Assembly (NCBI GenBank): GCA_964611295.1
Contig: CAZSWV010000009.1
Span: forward strand, 1-64,000
Direction of reading: 5' to 3'
Length of the DNA: 64,000 nt
DNA from: B73-G16 sp964611295
Lineage (GTDB): Bacteria > Desulfobacterota > B13-G15
Positions 1 through 9,130 of this stretch are shown here, piece after piece. The stretch's first letter is position 1; the number at the start of each line of letters is the position of its first letter. Made by a program: the position numbers and the translations under genes. The notes under the pieces are model-generated. The model was given only the letters and a program-made list of their open reading frames with translations, made no database searches and was not told where the DNA came from.

Positions 1-1321
1 CTCCCCGCATTTTCCCCGCCCCCCCTGAATCCTGTATTAAGGCCCTTTCAAGTACAATTAGGGGCGTGTCACTTTCGAATATTTCGACAGGTGTGTTAGC
101 ACCATTAGCAGGAAATATGGCGCAATGATGCCCATCTTGTTTTGCTGAAGCTCCCATTCCACCACCGCGAATAACAGTTATCAACCATGGGGTACCGTCA
201 TGCCTTTTACCATAAAAGGTGTTAGCTTGTGCAGGCGTCCCTCCGCATGGTGCTATAATTCTGTCAGGTATGGCGTTTGCTAAGGCACGAAAAACAAATT
301 CGGTCATAAAGTGTCCAACCTGTAATCTCGCTGCTACAGCAGCAGGAAATTTACAGTTTAAAACTGTCCCTTCAGGAACATTTACTTTCACCGGTCTGGT
401 AGAACCCTCATTCACAGGTATATCAGGGTCAAGAGCGCTTTTTATCGCCATAAAGCAATAGGCGTAAGTAAAGTTATAGACTACGTTTCCTCCCCAATCT
501 ACTTGTGGTGGTACCTTGTTGAAATTTATAAAAATCTCATCTTGTTGAACTTGGACCTCGAGTCCTATTTCTATATCAGCGTGTCTACCTGGAGCCTCAA
601 TTACTCCCTCAAATCTGTATGTCCCTTGTGGCAATTTACCAATCGCATTGCGCATGCTTTTTTCCGTAACTTCGATTATCTGCGTGGCTAGATCGTCAAT
701 ATCTTCTAAACCTTCTTCCTCAAGCATCTCTAAAAGCTTAGTAGCACACACATGGTTAGCAGCCACTTGGCTTCTTATATCACCAAGCACCTGGTCAGGA
801 GTACGGACATTCCACCTGATTATTTCTAGCACTTCTTCATTTAATCTACCTTCTTTATAAAGTTTCAAAGGAGGAAGAAATAGCCCCTCCTCAAAAACCT
901 CACGATTGTCCGAGGAGACCCTACCTCCAACATCTGAATGGTGAAAAACACAGGCTGTGAAAGCAATAAGCCGGTCTTTGAAAAATATAGGCGAAATAAC
1001 GCAAATATCATTGAGGTGACCGGCTAAAAGCCAAGGGTCATTGACAATAATTACATCTCCGGGCCTGTATTCTTCGATAGGAAAGTAGTTAACGATCCTT
1101 TTTACCCCTAGGGCCATAGCTCCTGCCTGTCCTGGAGTGCAAAACGTACCTTGAACTACCTCGCGACCATTTCGATCTGTAAACATACATGTATAATCAT
1201 GGGCATCCCGTAAAAGGCTTGAAAAAGCCGTCCTAGCCACAGAAGCATCGGCTTCATCAACAATGGAAATCAATCGCCGCCAAAGGATCTGGAGAGTCAC
1301 AGGATCATACGTTCTCGCCAT
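1..1321 (-). CDS. hyuB: Hydantoinase B / oxoprolinase family subunit (partial, C-terminus outside window)
   Basis: The frame is open from an ATG at 1319-1321 to the left edge, about 440 codons of a family usually near 520-580 residues, so only the C-terminus is missing. The start reads MARTYDPVTLQILWRRL, the typical HyuB opening, and the last visible residues include SGGAGKMRGG, matching the conserved glycine-rich GGAGK.RGG motif. HyuB partners HyuA in ATP-dependent opening of cyclic amides (hydantoins, 5-oxoproline) or, in related enzymes, ketone carboxylation; the substrate cannot be read from sequence. It lies 13 bases after hyuA and is presumably co-transcribed with the CoA-transferase operon. 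Family assignment is firm; the reaction is not. Confidence 0.88.
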   Translation of the reverse strand, partial: MARTYDPVTLQILWRRLISIVDEADASVARTAFSSLLRDAHDYTCMFTDRNGREVVQGTFCTPGQAGAMALGVKRIVNYFPIEEYRPGDVIIVNDPWLLAGHLNDICVISPIFFKDRLIAFTACVFHHSDVGGRVSSDNREVFEEGLFLPPLKLYKEGRLNEEVLEIIRWNVRTPDQVLGDIRSQVAANHVCATKLLEMLEEEGLEDIDDLATQIIEVTEKSMRNAIGKLPQGTYRFEGVIEAPGRHADIEIGLEVQVQQDEIFINFNKVPPQVDWGGNVVYNFTYAYCFMAIKSALDPDIPVNEGSTRPVKVNVPEGTVLNCKFPAAVAARLQVGHFMTEFVFRALANAIPDRIIAPCGGTPAQANTFYGKRHDGTPWLITVIRGGGMGASAKQDGHHCAIFPANGANTPVEIFESDTPLIVLERALIQDSGGAGKMRG

Positions 1322-1334
1322 AGTTTGGCTCCTT

Positions 1335-3416
1335 TTATCCTTTTATTTCGATCCAAAGAAAGCCATATTCATCCACCTTTATTTCAGCGTCTTCACCTAC
1401 TATTGTCGTTGACTCCTTTTCCTCCACTATAGCCGGCCCCTTTATTTGTGCACCAGGAAATAACTTATACCGGTCATATACCGTATATAAGATGAAATCT
1501 TTTTTTAGAAGAGAAAATGCCTTCCTCTTCCCTTTTACAGCATGGGATAGATCTATGGCTTCGTTTCTTAGGAGAGGCAATCTGAAGGGCTTTTCCAAAA
1601 GGGTCGCCCTCACCTTGAAAGTGACAAATTCAATAGGGGTATTAGGGTATGTTCTACCGTACAGTTTTTCATATTGCTTTCTAAAAACCTCCTTTATTTC
1701 TTCTCTGTTCCATTCGGTAAAAGGCTTGGTATCTATCGAGACTAACGTTTCGAATCCCTGCCCTACAAATCGCATCTCTAGAAACCGTTCAAACTTAATA
1801 TCACCTTTATCCCTCACGCTCCTCAATACAGATTCAGCTTCCCACTCGAGCTCACGGAAAATACCCTCAATAAAGGAAAAATCTGCCCTATCAACTAGCA
1901 CCTTATAGCTCCGTGCCGTGTCAAAAGACACCGGAGCAGTGAAGAAACCAAGGGCTGAACCTACTCCTGGTAGAGGTGGGATGATAATTCGACTTGCTCC
2001 TATTTTCTTTGCCAGACCATAGGCATGAACCGGCCCTGCTCCGCCAAAAGCTATGACAGTCACGATACTCGGGTTCCCTCCTTTTTCCGCTATGTGTGTT
2101 TTCGCTGCTGCAGCCATAGTTTCATTTACAAGATCGTGAATCCCAAAAGCTGTCCTAATCAAATCTAAGTTTAGGCACTCCCCCAGGCTACGGATGGCTT
2201 CACTTGCTCCATCCTTATCGAGTTTCATTTCACCTCCAAGAAAGTACTCAGCATTTAGGTAGCCAAGGACAAGGTCAGCGTCAGTGACAGTAGGTTCTTT
2301 CCCTCCTCTACCGTAGCAAACTGGCCCAGGGTCGGCCCCTGCACTTTCAGGTCCTACCTGAAGAAGACCGAGTTTGTTAATACGTGCTATACTACCTCCG
2401 CCTGCTCCAATTTCCATTAAATCTACCACCGGGACCTGAATAGGAAGCCCAGAACCCTTTTTAAAACGTTGGACCCTACCTACTTCAAAGGTTGAAACTA
2501 CTCCTGCATAACCTCGTTCTATTAAACAACTTTTGGCTGTTGTGCCTCCCATATCGAAGCAAAAAACGTGAGGGAGACCAAAAAGTTGAGCATAGTATTG
2601 AGCTGCCATAACTGCTGCAGTAGGGCCCGATTCGATAATCCTGACAGGATGCTCCTTTGCCGTCTGAACAGATGTAATTCCACCCGAAGAAAGCATGATT
2701 AAAAGCTTTCCATTGAATCCCATACGACAAAGCCTTTCTTCTAGCTTACTTATATAGCGTGCTGTAATCGGTTTTACATAAGCATTGGCCACTGTAGTTG
2801 AGGTTCTCTCATATTCCCTTATTTGAGGAAGTACTTCATAAGATATGGATAGAAATATGTCGGGAGCACATTGTGTAGCTACCTCTTTTACTTTTAGCTC
2901 ATGAACAGGATTTACAAACGAATTGATGAAACATACCGCAATAGATTCTACTTTTTCTTTTTTTAACTCTTCGATAACATTTATGATTTCATTTTCGTCA
3001 ATAGGTATCCATATTCTACCATCGGCAAGTATGCGTTCGTTAACTTCTTTTCTTAACGGCCGAGGAACAAGTGGAGACGGATATTCAGCAAATATGTCGT
3101 AAGGATCATAACGCCACTCACGGCCAAGTTCTAAGACATCTTTGAACCCTTTAGTAGTAATAAGACCTGTCTTTGCACCTTTACGTTCAATAATTGCATT
3201 TATTACCAAGGTCGTACCGTGGATAATTTCTGCCAGATTGGGGACAAAATTACCAAGACGATCTACAAGTTGCAGTATTCCAATCTCCACTCCTTCTGAA
3301 GGATCTGTAGGTGTGGTTAAGCACTTATTAACCCATATCGTACCAGAGTCTTCTTCAAAGAGTACAAAATCAGTAAATGTACCGCCTATGTCACATCCTA
3401 GTCGTAACCTACTCAT
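1335..3416 (-). CDS. hyuA: Hydantoinase A / N-methylhydantoinase A family ATPase subunit
   Basis: The 693-residue protein has full family length. It opens with an ASKHA-type phosphate loop (CDIGGTFTD, residues 8-16), followed by HGTT near residue 65, a second FDMGGTTAKS ATP-binding motif in the middle and the GAGGGSIARI segment typical of HyuA. It should bind and hydrolyse ATP while acting with HyuB on a cyclic amide or a carbonyl compound. The start is supported by AGGAGG just upstream of the ATG. It follows the mutase large subunit by 10 bases, so it is in the same operon. Acetone-carboxylase and acetophenone-carboxylase subunits are homologous, so carboxylation is an alternative to ring opening. 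Confidence 0.9.
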   Translation of the reverse strand: MSRLRLGCDIGGTFTDFVLFEEDSGTIWVNKCLTTPTDPSEGVEIGILQLVDRLGNFVPNLAEIIHGTTLVINAIIERKGAKTGLITTKGFKDVLELGREWRYDPYDIFAEYPSPLVPRPLRKEVNERILADGRIWIPIDENEIINVIEELKKEKVESIAVCFINSFVNPVHELKVKEVATQCAPDIFLSISYEVLPQIREYERTSTTVANAYVKPITARYISKLEERLCRMGFNGKLLIMLSSGGITSVQTAKEHPVRIIESGPTAAVMAAQYYAQLFGLPHVFCFDMGGTTAKSCLIERGYAGVVSTFEVGRVQRFKKGSGLPIQVPVVDLMEIGAGGGSIARINKLGLLQVGPESAGADPGPVCYGRGGKEPTVTDADLVLGYLNAEYFLGGEMKLDKDGASEAIRSLGECLNLDLIRTAFGIHDLVNETMAAAAKTHIAEKGGNPSIVTVIAFGGAGPVHAYGLAKKIGASRIIIPPLPGVGSALGFFTAPVSFDTARSYKVLVDRADFSFIEGIFRELEWEAESVLRSVRDKGDIKFERFLEMRFVGQGFETLVSIDTKPFTEWNREEIKEVFRKQYEKLYGRTYPNTPIEFVTFKVRATLLEKPFRLPLLRNEAIDLSHAVKGKRKAFSLLKKDFILYTVYDRYKLFPGAQIKGPAIVEEKESTTIVGEDAEIKVDEYGFLWIEIKG

Positions 3417-3426
3417 AATCTTCCTC

Positions 3427-5073
3427 CTAAAAGATAGGAGGTTCTTTGAATACTCCGTAAACCTCTTTAAAGACTTCTGTTATTTCGCCCACGGTAGCAT
3501 AGGCTCTTACTGCTTCTACCACGTAGGGCATTACATTTTTCCCCATTTTCGCTGCTTGTTTTAACTCATGGAGACTTTTGGTAACATCTCGGTAATTTCT
3601 AGTTCTCCTTACCTCATTTAGTCTTTTGATCTGTTCCTCGGCCACTTTTGGATCATATTGGTGAAGCTGGACCTGCCCTTCTTCTCCCAACGGACCAGCA
3701 TCTGTGTATTTATTCACACCTACTTTCACATAATCGCCGCGCTCTAAGGCTTTCTGGAACTGATAAGCTTGATAAGCTACTTTGCGCTGAACATATCCGG
3801 TCTCAACTGCTACCTTCATACCGCCGATTCTTTCTATCTCTTCCATTTCTTCGAGGATCTTCTCCTCCATCTGTTTAGTAAGGGTTTCAATAAAGTAAGA
3901 ACCCGCAAGCGGATCCACGGTATCCCTCAACCCGATTTCCTCCATAAGGATTTGTAACGTGCGAAGGGATATCAGAGCAGAATAGGGGGTAGGAATCGTA
4001 TAGGCCTCGTCATATGAACAAAGGGCAGTTGTTTGAGCTCCTCCAAGAGCAGCGGCTAAAGCATAATAGGCCCCTCTTACTACGTTAAGAATAGGCTGCT
4101 CCTTTGTGAGCCCGGATCCACCTCCCCCAAAAAGCCCCCTGAGAAACATGGTCCTTTTCTCTTTAGCCCCCCATCTTTCTTTGAGGATTTTTGCCCATAA
4201 CTTCCTCGCAGCTCGGAACTTTGCCACTTGCTCCCAAAGGTTTCCGTATATATTGAAGTTAAAAGTAATTCCCCACGCAAACTCATCCACATGATAACCT
4301 CGTCTAACCACTTCTTCTATGTAAGTATTAGCTATTTGAAAAGCATAAGCAATTTCTTGTGCAGGTGTAGCTCCTGATTCTCGTATGTGATAACCACATA
4401 CGCTTACGGGGCTGGTTTTGGGCATAACCTTCATGGAATACTCAATAACATCTCCTATAAGCTTAATGGATGGTTCAACTGGGAAAATCCACATTCCTCT
4501 ACCAATCATCTCTTTAAGGATGTCGTTTTGCGGTGTAGCACTTATGGAATTTGGACTGTAACCGTATTTTTCAGCAACCACTTGGTACATGGCCAGCATT
4601 ACCGAGGCAATGGCATTTATAGTGAGACTCGTTCCGATTTTATCCAACGGAATTCCTTCAAAAGCGATTTCGAAGTCCCTCAAAGTATCCACAGCCATAC
4701 CAACTCTACCTACTTCTCCCTCAGCCAAAGGATCATCTGAATCAAGTCCCATTTGAGTGGGGAGATCAAAAGCTACATTGAGGCCGGTCTGACCCTGTGC
4801 CAGCATAAGTTTAAAGCGTTCGTTGGTCTCCTTTGGAGTTCCAAACCCTGTATATTGGCGTGTAGTCCAAGCCCTAGTCCGATAGCCTCCAGGATGAATA
4901 GACCTTGTAAAAGGAAACTCACCCGGATCGCCAAGGTCTTTTTCATAGTTGAACCCAATCTCCTCAAGATCTTTCGGGGTGTAAAAAGGTTTTACTTCTA
5001 TCCCTGATTCGAGAATGACCTTAAGGATCCTATCCTGTTCGTCACGGATATATTTTGCTACTCCTATGCTCAT
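3427..5073 (-). CDS. B12-dependent acyl-CoA mutase large subunit (methylmalonyl-CoA mutase-like)
   Basis: This 548-residue protein is the substrate-binding barrel of the adenosylcobalamin-dependent mutase family, without the B12-binding domain, which is the next gene. The residues that usually set substrate choice resemble methylmalonyl-CoA mutase: Tyr74 in RQYTGFGT (Y89 of the Propionibacterium enzyme), Ala101 in VAFDLPT (not the Asp of 2-hydroxyisobutyryl-CoA mutase), Arg192 in GRGMWIFP (R207, contacts the carboxylate) and His229 in CGYH (H244). The predicted reaction is methylmalonyl-CoA/succinyl-CoA interconversion, though local differences (SATPQNDILKE) leave room for a related substrate. 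It overlaps the upstream small subunit by four bases. No MeaB chaperone or epimerase gene is adjacent. Confidence 0.9.
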   Translation of the reverse strand: MSIGVAKYIRDEQDRILKVILESGIEVKPFYTPKDLEEIGFNYEKDLGDPGEFPFTRSIHPGGYRTRAWTTRQYTGFGTPKETNERFKLMLAQGQTGLNVAFDLPTQMGLDSDDPLAEGEVGRVGMAVDTLRDFEIAFEGIPLDKIGTSLTINAIASVMLAMYQVVAEKYGYSPNSISATPQNDILKEMIGRGMWIFPVEPSIKLIGDVIEYSMKVMPKTSPVSVCGYHIRESGATPAQEIAYAFQIANTYIEEVVRRGYHVDEFAWGITFNFNIYGNLWEQVAKFRAARKLWAKILKERWGAKEKRTMFLRGLFGGGGSGLTKEQPILNVVRGAYYALAAALGGAQTTALCSYDEAYTIPTPYSALISLRTLQILMEEIGLRDTVDPLAGSYFIETLTKQMEEKILEEMEEIERIGGMKVAVETGYVQRKVAYQAYQFQKALERGDYVKVGVNKYTDAGPLGEEGQVQLHQYDPKVAEEQIKRLNEVRRTRNYRDVTKSLHELKQAAKMGKNVMPYVVEAVRAYATVGEITEVFKEVYGVFKEPPIF

Positions 5074-5492
5074 TTAAGTTGCCTCCTTGGGGCATTTTCC
5101 TTTATGAAAGCAATTATCTGTTCCAGAGGCGTCCCACCCGGAAACACTTCCTTTACACCAATGGCTTTTAGCTTTGGTATGTCTTCCTTTGGTATAACGC
5201 CTCCCACTACAACTATTCTGTCTTCCAACCCTTCCTGTTTTAGCTGTTTCATAAGTTTCTCACAAATAGGAATATGTGCTCCTGATAAGATACTTAGTCC
5301 AATTACATCCACATCCTCTTGAATAGCTGTAGACACGATTTGATCGATAGTTTGATGAAGACCGGTATATATGACGTCCATACCAGCTTCTTTGAGAGCA
5401 TATGCCACAATTTTTGCACCTTTGTCATGTCCGTCCAAACCGGGTTTCGCTATGAGGACTTTTATCTTACGCCCTTCCATCTTGGCCTCCAT
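5070..5492 (-). CDS. B12-binding small subunit of the acyl-CoA mutase
   Basis: This stand-alone cobalamin-binding domain of 140 residues carries the base-off/His-on motif DGHDKG (D20, H22, G25), SIL near residue 68 and the VVGG turn near residue 96. It supplies adenosylcobalamin to the barrel subunit encoded immediately downstream with an ATGA overlap. The ATG at 5492 overlaps the stop of the regulator gene. A second ATG at 5480 is preceded by GGAGG at a better spacing, so the protein may be four residues shorter. The split organisation is typical of archaeal and many anaerobic mutases. Confidence 0.9.
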   Translation of the reverse strand: MEAKMEGRKIKVLIAKPGLDGHDKGAKIVAYALKEAGMDVIYTGLHQTIDQIVSTAIQEDVDVIGLSILSGAHIPICEKLMKQLKQEGLEDRIVVVGGVIPKEDIPKLKAIGVKEVFPGGTPLEQIIAFIKENAPRRQLK

Positions 5493-6145
5493 CAGAACAC
5501 GATACTCTTTAACGCATCAAGTCCTTTAAGGATGTGCTTACGTGTAAATCTTTCAACTTCATCTGGAGTACCGTTCTCAATAAGGTCAAGTAAGCGTTTG
5601 TGGTCTTCAATAGAACGTTCAAGCATACCGGCTAAGTTAAGTAAGAGGACCCTATACCTGTAAAAGTAGTCTCTTAACTGGCCTATCATCCTGAGCAAAA
5701 CTGAATTGCCACATCGTTCGTATATAAGGTCGTGGAAGGAAGTATTAAGTTCTATCGCTTCTTGAATCTTTCCTTCTTTTAGGGCTAACTCAACAGAAAA
5801 TATTACATCCTTTAGTTTCCTCACCAGAGATTCATCGCAACTTGAGGCTATCATTCGCGTGGCATAACCCTCAAGTACTGATCTTACTTCGATAATATCT
5901 TCTAATTCTTTCTTATCAAAGGCTTTTACAACGACACCACGGTGCGGATGTTTAACCACCCATCCTTCTTGATAAAGGCGCATAAGTGCTTCCCTTATGG
6001 GAGTGCGGCTCAACTGAAATTCTTTAGCAAGCCATTCTTCAAGTAGTCTTTCACCTGGCTTGTATTTTCCCTTGATTATCCCTTCCCGGATGATCAAATA
6101 TGCCCTTTCGGATTCACTAGGAGCCTTTTCTCCAAGATTAAGCAT
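5492..6145 (-). CDS. GntR-family transcriptional regulator with FCD ligand domain
   Basis: It has an N-terminal winged helix (around ERAYLIIREGIIKGKYKPG and LSRTPIREALMRL) and an all-helical FCD domain with the expected metal-binding histidines in FHDLI, DHKRLLDLI and KHILKGL. FCD regulators usually bind a small carboxylate or acyl-CoA and repress a nearby catabolic operon. Its position inside the operon, together with an operator-like site at 10344-10363, suggests control of this cluster and of itself. An upstream ATG at 6178 would add 11 residues, but the ATG at 6145 has AGGAG at normal distance and is preferred. Confidence 0.88.
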   Translation of the reverse strand: MLNLGEKAPSESERAYLIIREGIIKGKYKPGERLLEEWLAKEFQLSRTPIREALMRLYQEGWVVKHPHRGVVVKAFDKKELEDIIEVRSVLEGYATRMIASSCDESLVRKLKDVIFSVELALKEGKIQEAIELNTSFHDLIYERCGNSVLLRMIGQLRDYFYRYRVLLLNLAGMLERSIEDHKRLLDLIENGTPDEVERFTRKHILKGLDALKSIVF

Positions 6146-6180
6146 GGTTCTCCTGTTTTTTAGGCCTCCGTTCCTCATAC

Positions 6181-7143
6181 TTATTGCTCTACGGAAAACT
6201 CCTCAATCAGAAGCGGTACAATTTCAAACAAATCCCCAACTATTCCATAGTCTGCATGTTCAAAAATGGGCGCCTTTTCATCCTTGTTTATGGCAACCAC
6301 AATCTTTGAACCCTCAATGCCCATCACGTGGTGTATTGCTCCCGACAGTCCTATTGCGAAGTAGAGAGAAGGTGACACTGTTTTGCCACTTTTGCCAATT
6401 TGTTCCGATTGAGGCCGCCATCCTGCATCTACTACCGCACGGCTCGCTCCAACTACTCCTCCTAAAGCACTGGCAAGTCTTTCTAATAACCCGAAGTTTT
6501 CAGGGGCTTTCAAACCCCTTCCTCCACAAACTATTACATCTGCTTCTGTAATGTCAGGCTTCGTGCCCTGCAAGGTTGTCCTTTCGATAACTTCATAATG
6601 AGAGACCTCCGATGGAACCTCCACCTCTACTACCTCTCCCCTGCGTTTCCCTTGAATCAGCGGCTCAAATGTTTTATTCCTCACAAGGACCAAATATGGC
6701 CTTTCGTGAACATGCCCTTGTACCATGATCTTGCCACCATATATGGCACGCTCATAAAGCAAAATATCATCTTCCAGTCTCAAGCTAAAACAGTCAACGA
6801 TTACAGGTTTCTTCAATCGACCCCCAAGAGCCCCAAATAACTCCTTTGTCTGATAGGACGATGCAGAAAGTACAATTAGCGGGGCCTCCAATTCAACTAC
6901 CTTCTGTAGCAAGGTAAGATAAAGATCAAGCCGGTAGGTTGATAATTTTGGTGAAGAAGCACAGTAAACCACATCACACAACGAATTTATTGATCCTAAA
7001 GCAGAGTCTAAATCATCACCAATAATAATACCTACAACTTTACCTCCAGTCTGATCCGCGAGACAATCTGCCACTCGCATTACTTCGAAAGTAGCCTTTC
7101 GTATACTACCACCCTCCTGTTGGACATAGACGAGTACAGACAT
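6181..7143 (-). CDS. etfA: Electron transfer flavoprotein alpha subunit
   Basis: The protein of about 320 residues has an N-terminal alpha/beta domain and the conserved C-terminal FAD domain: VCGGRGLK, then VDAGWRPQSEQIGKSGKTV, then AIGLSGAIHH and VAINKDEKAPIFEHADYGIVGD. With EtfB it takes electrons from acyl-CoA dehydrogenases, here the one encoded upstream. A GTG at 7152 would add three residues; the ATG at 7143 is better placed behind GAGGTGAT. It follows etfB with only a short gap. The quinone partner may be the FixC/FixX pair encoded divergently. Confidence 0.95.
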   Translation of the reverse strand: MSVLVYVQQEGGSIRKATFEVMRVADCLADQTGGKVVGIIIGDDLDSALGSINSLCDVVYCASSPKLSTYRLDLYLTLLQKVVELEAPLIVLSASSYQTKELFGALGGRLKKPVIVDCFSLRLEDDILLYERAIYGGKIMVQGHVHERPYLVLVRNKTFEPLIQGKRRGEVVEVEVPSEVSHYEVIERTTLQGTKPDITEADVIVCGGRGLKAPENFGLLERLASALGGVVGASRAVVDAGWRPQSEQIGKSGKTVSPSLYFAIGLSGAIHHVMGIEGSKIVVAINKDEKAPIFEHADYGIVGDLFEIVPLLIEEFSVEQ

Positions 7144-7153
7144 GATGATCACC

Positions 7154-7942
7154 TCATATCACTTTAGCTTCTGTTTTCAACAAGTTAATTAACTCCTTGA
7201 CCACTTCCACTGGTTCACCTTTCAGCAATTTTCTTTTTCTAGAGCTGATTATTGGAACGTAACTTATAGGCTTCATCTTGATCATTCTTTCCAATTCTGT
7301 GCCAAGCTCTTGCAATAATACGGGAAGTTCAACGGTATTTATCTTGGCTTTCATTGCCTTCATTAAACCCATTACAGTGGGAACCCTGGGTTCATTAAGA
7401 CCTTTTTGAGCGCTGAGCAAAACAGGCATTGCAACCTTCAATATCTCCTTACCTCGATCGGTTTCACGTTCGACTAACACTTTCCTTTCCTGAGGGAAAA
7501 TCTCAACTTTGGTAACTAAAGTAACCACCGGATAGCCTAAGATTTCGGCGATCATTGCTCCAGTTACTCCCTCCATTTCGTCAAAAGTTTCCCTTCCGCA
7601 CCATAATAAGTCAAAAGGCTCTTTTTTTATAACTTCTGCTAAAAGTTTTGCGCGACAATAATTATCGAAAATTTCAATTCCATCAAACGTTATAGCTACT
7701 ACCTCGTCAGCCCCCATAGCTATTGCTGATCGCAATGTCTCAACCATTTCAGCCCGGCAAAAAGAAAAAACCTTTACTGTCCCCCCAAACCTTTCCTTTA
7801 TTTTTAAGGCCTCTTCTAACGCTAATAGGTCAAAAAAGTTGACGGTGTATTTTGGCTCTACTTCAACCTTACTTTTATCATCGCTAACGCGAACTAAAGC
7901 ATCGAACTCAGGTACAACCTTCGCAAGTACTCCTACTAACAC
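7154..7942 (-). CDS. etfB: Electron transfer flavoprotein beta subunit
   Basis: It has normal EtfB length (262 residues). The start MLVGVLAKVVPEF, the AIAMGADEVV segment and the recognition-loop region LLSAQKGLNEPRVPTVMGLMKAMK are characteristic. It forms the heterodimer with EtfA, holds AMP (or a second FAD in bifurcating types) and docks on the dehydrogenase. The start is a GTG behind a strong AGGAGGT. Whether this Etf is of the bifurcating class cannot be decided from what is visible; the only dehydrogenase next to it is a simple acyl-CoA dehydrogenase. Confidence 0.95.
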   Translation of the reverse strand: MLVGVLAKVVPEFDALVRVSDDKSKVEVEPKYTVNFFDLLALEEALKIKERFGGTVKVFSFCRAEMVETLRSAIAMGADEVVAITFDGIEIFDNYCRAKLLAEVIKKEPFDLLWCGRETFDEMEGVTGAMIAEILGYPVVTLVTKVEIFPQERKVLVERETDRGKEILKVAMPVLLSAQKGLNEPRVPTVMGLMKAMKAKINTVELPVLLQELGTELERMIKMKPISYVPIISSRKRKLLKGEPVEVVKELINLLKTEAKVI

Positions 7943-7965
7943 AATTACCTCCTTCTAACCTTTGG

Positions 7966-9114
7966 CTATAATTTCCCTAGGATCAACCGTCCTAAAAAAT
8001 CGCTCAAGATTTCATGTGTCCCACCTCCGTATAAAAGGAACCTCGCATCCCTAAAGTGCCTCTGTGGAGGATACTCCTCCGCCATCCCGTTTGCCCCGTA
8101 AATCCTAGTTACCTCGTCTACTACGTTTAGGCATGCTTCTGTAGCAAAGTACTTGGCCATTGCCGCCTCTTTGGCACATGGAAGACCCTTTCCTAGCATC
8201 CAAGCGGCCCTCCAAACCAAAAGCCTAGCCGCATCAAGCTCCATGGCCATTTTTGCAAACTTGGCCTTTATCAACTGGTAATGGCCAATTGGATGACCGA
8301 AAGCCACTCTTTTCCTCGCATATTCTAGTCCCTCTTCAAAGGCCGCTTGCGCTATACCTAAAGCCATAGCTCCAGTCATCACGCGTATTTCGTTGAGAAT
8401 TTCCCCTAAGTATTCAAATCCTTTATTCACCTCCTCACCTAATAGATTTTTGGCCGGAACCCTACAATTTTCGAAAATCAACTCGCCTGTCACTGTACCC
8501 CGACAGCCCATTTTCTTTATCACCTGCCCCGGGTAAAAACCCGGGGTACCTTTTTCAACTAAGAAAAAATTCAACCCTTTTAGGCCTTTTTGAGGATCAG
8601 TAGTCGCAAGGACTGTGGCAAAATCACAAATTGGGCCATTTGTTATCCACTGTTTCCTGCCATTTATGATCCAATAATCGCCATCTTTTACAGCTACTGT
8701 CCGAATAGAAGCCAGATCCGAACCCGATTGATCCTCAGTAAAACAAATAGTGGCAATCTTTTCTCCTTTAATAGCAGGAATGAAGCACCGTTCTTTTATC
8801 TCTTCATCGCCAAAACGATAAAGAAAGTGCGTTCCCATTAACATGTTCATAATAACACTTTGAGCAAAACCAACAGAGCCTCTAGTTATTTCTTCATAAA
8901 AGATGGCACACGTTATCTGATCCGCTCCCATTCCACCTACCTCAGGAGGATAACGAAGACCAAGGTAACCAAGCTTGGCAAATTCCTTCCATAACTCCCA
9001 AGGAAATTCATCTTTTTCATCAATCTCAGCGGCCTTAGGTGCTATTAATTTCTGCACAACATCCCTTACCGATTTCCTAAAGAATTCTTGTTCCGGTGTA
9101 AGAGAGAAATCCAT
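7966..9114 (-). CDS. Acyl-CoA dehydrogenase
   Basis: This 382-residue FAD enzyme of the acyl-CoA dehydrogenase family would insert an alpha-beta double bond in an acyl-CoA and pass electrons to the adjacent EtfBA. It shows CFTEDQSGSDLASI and WITNGPICDFA (FAD/substrate contacts) and RKRVAFGHPIGHYQLIKAK. The C-terminal segment reads LYGGGTHEIL: the position of the usual catalytic Glu (YEGT) is Gly364. The alternative base position known from isovaleryl-CoA dehydrogenase is Ile243, with Glu242 one residue off. Substrate and even direction of reaction are therefore open. A longer frame exists to 9162, but the ATG at 9114 has AAAGGGGGT upstream and avoids overlap with the preceding gene. Confidence 0.92.
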   Translation of the reverse strand: MDFSLTPEQEFFRKSVRDVVQKLIAPKAAEIDEKDEFPWELWKEFAKLGYLGLRYPPEVGGMGADQITCAIFYEEITRGSVGFAQSVIMNMLMGTHFLYRFGDEEIKERCFIPAIKGEKIATICFTEDQSGSDLASIRTVAVKDGDYWIINGRKQWITNGPICDFATVLATTDPQKGLKGLNFFLVEKGTPGFYPGQVIKKMGCRGTVTGELIFENCRVPAKNLLGEEVNKGFEYLGEILNEIRVMTGAMALGIAQAAFEEGLEYARKRVAFGHPIGHYQLIKAKFAKMAMELDAARLLVWRAAWMLGKGLPCAKEAAMAKYFATEACLNVVDEVTRIYGANGMAEEYPPQRHFRDARFLLYGGGTHEILSDFLGRLILGKL

Positions 9115-9130
9115 GAGATACCCCCTTTCT

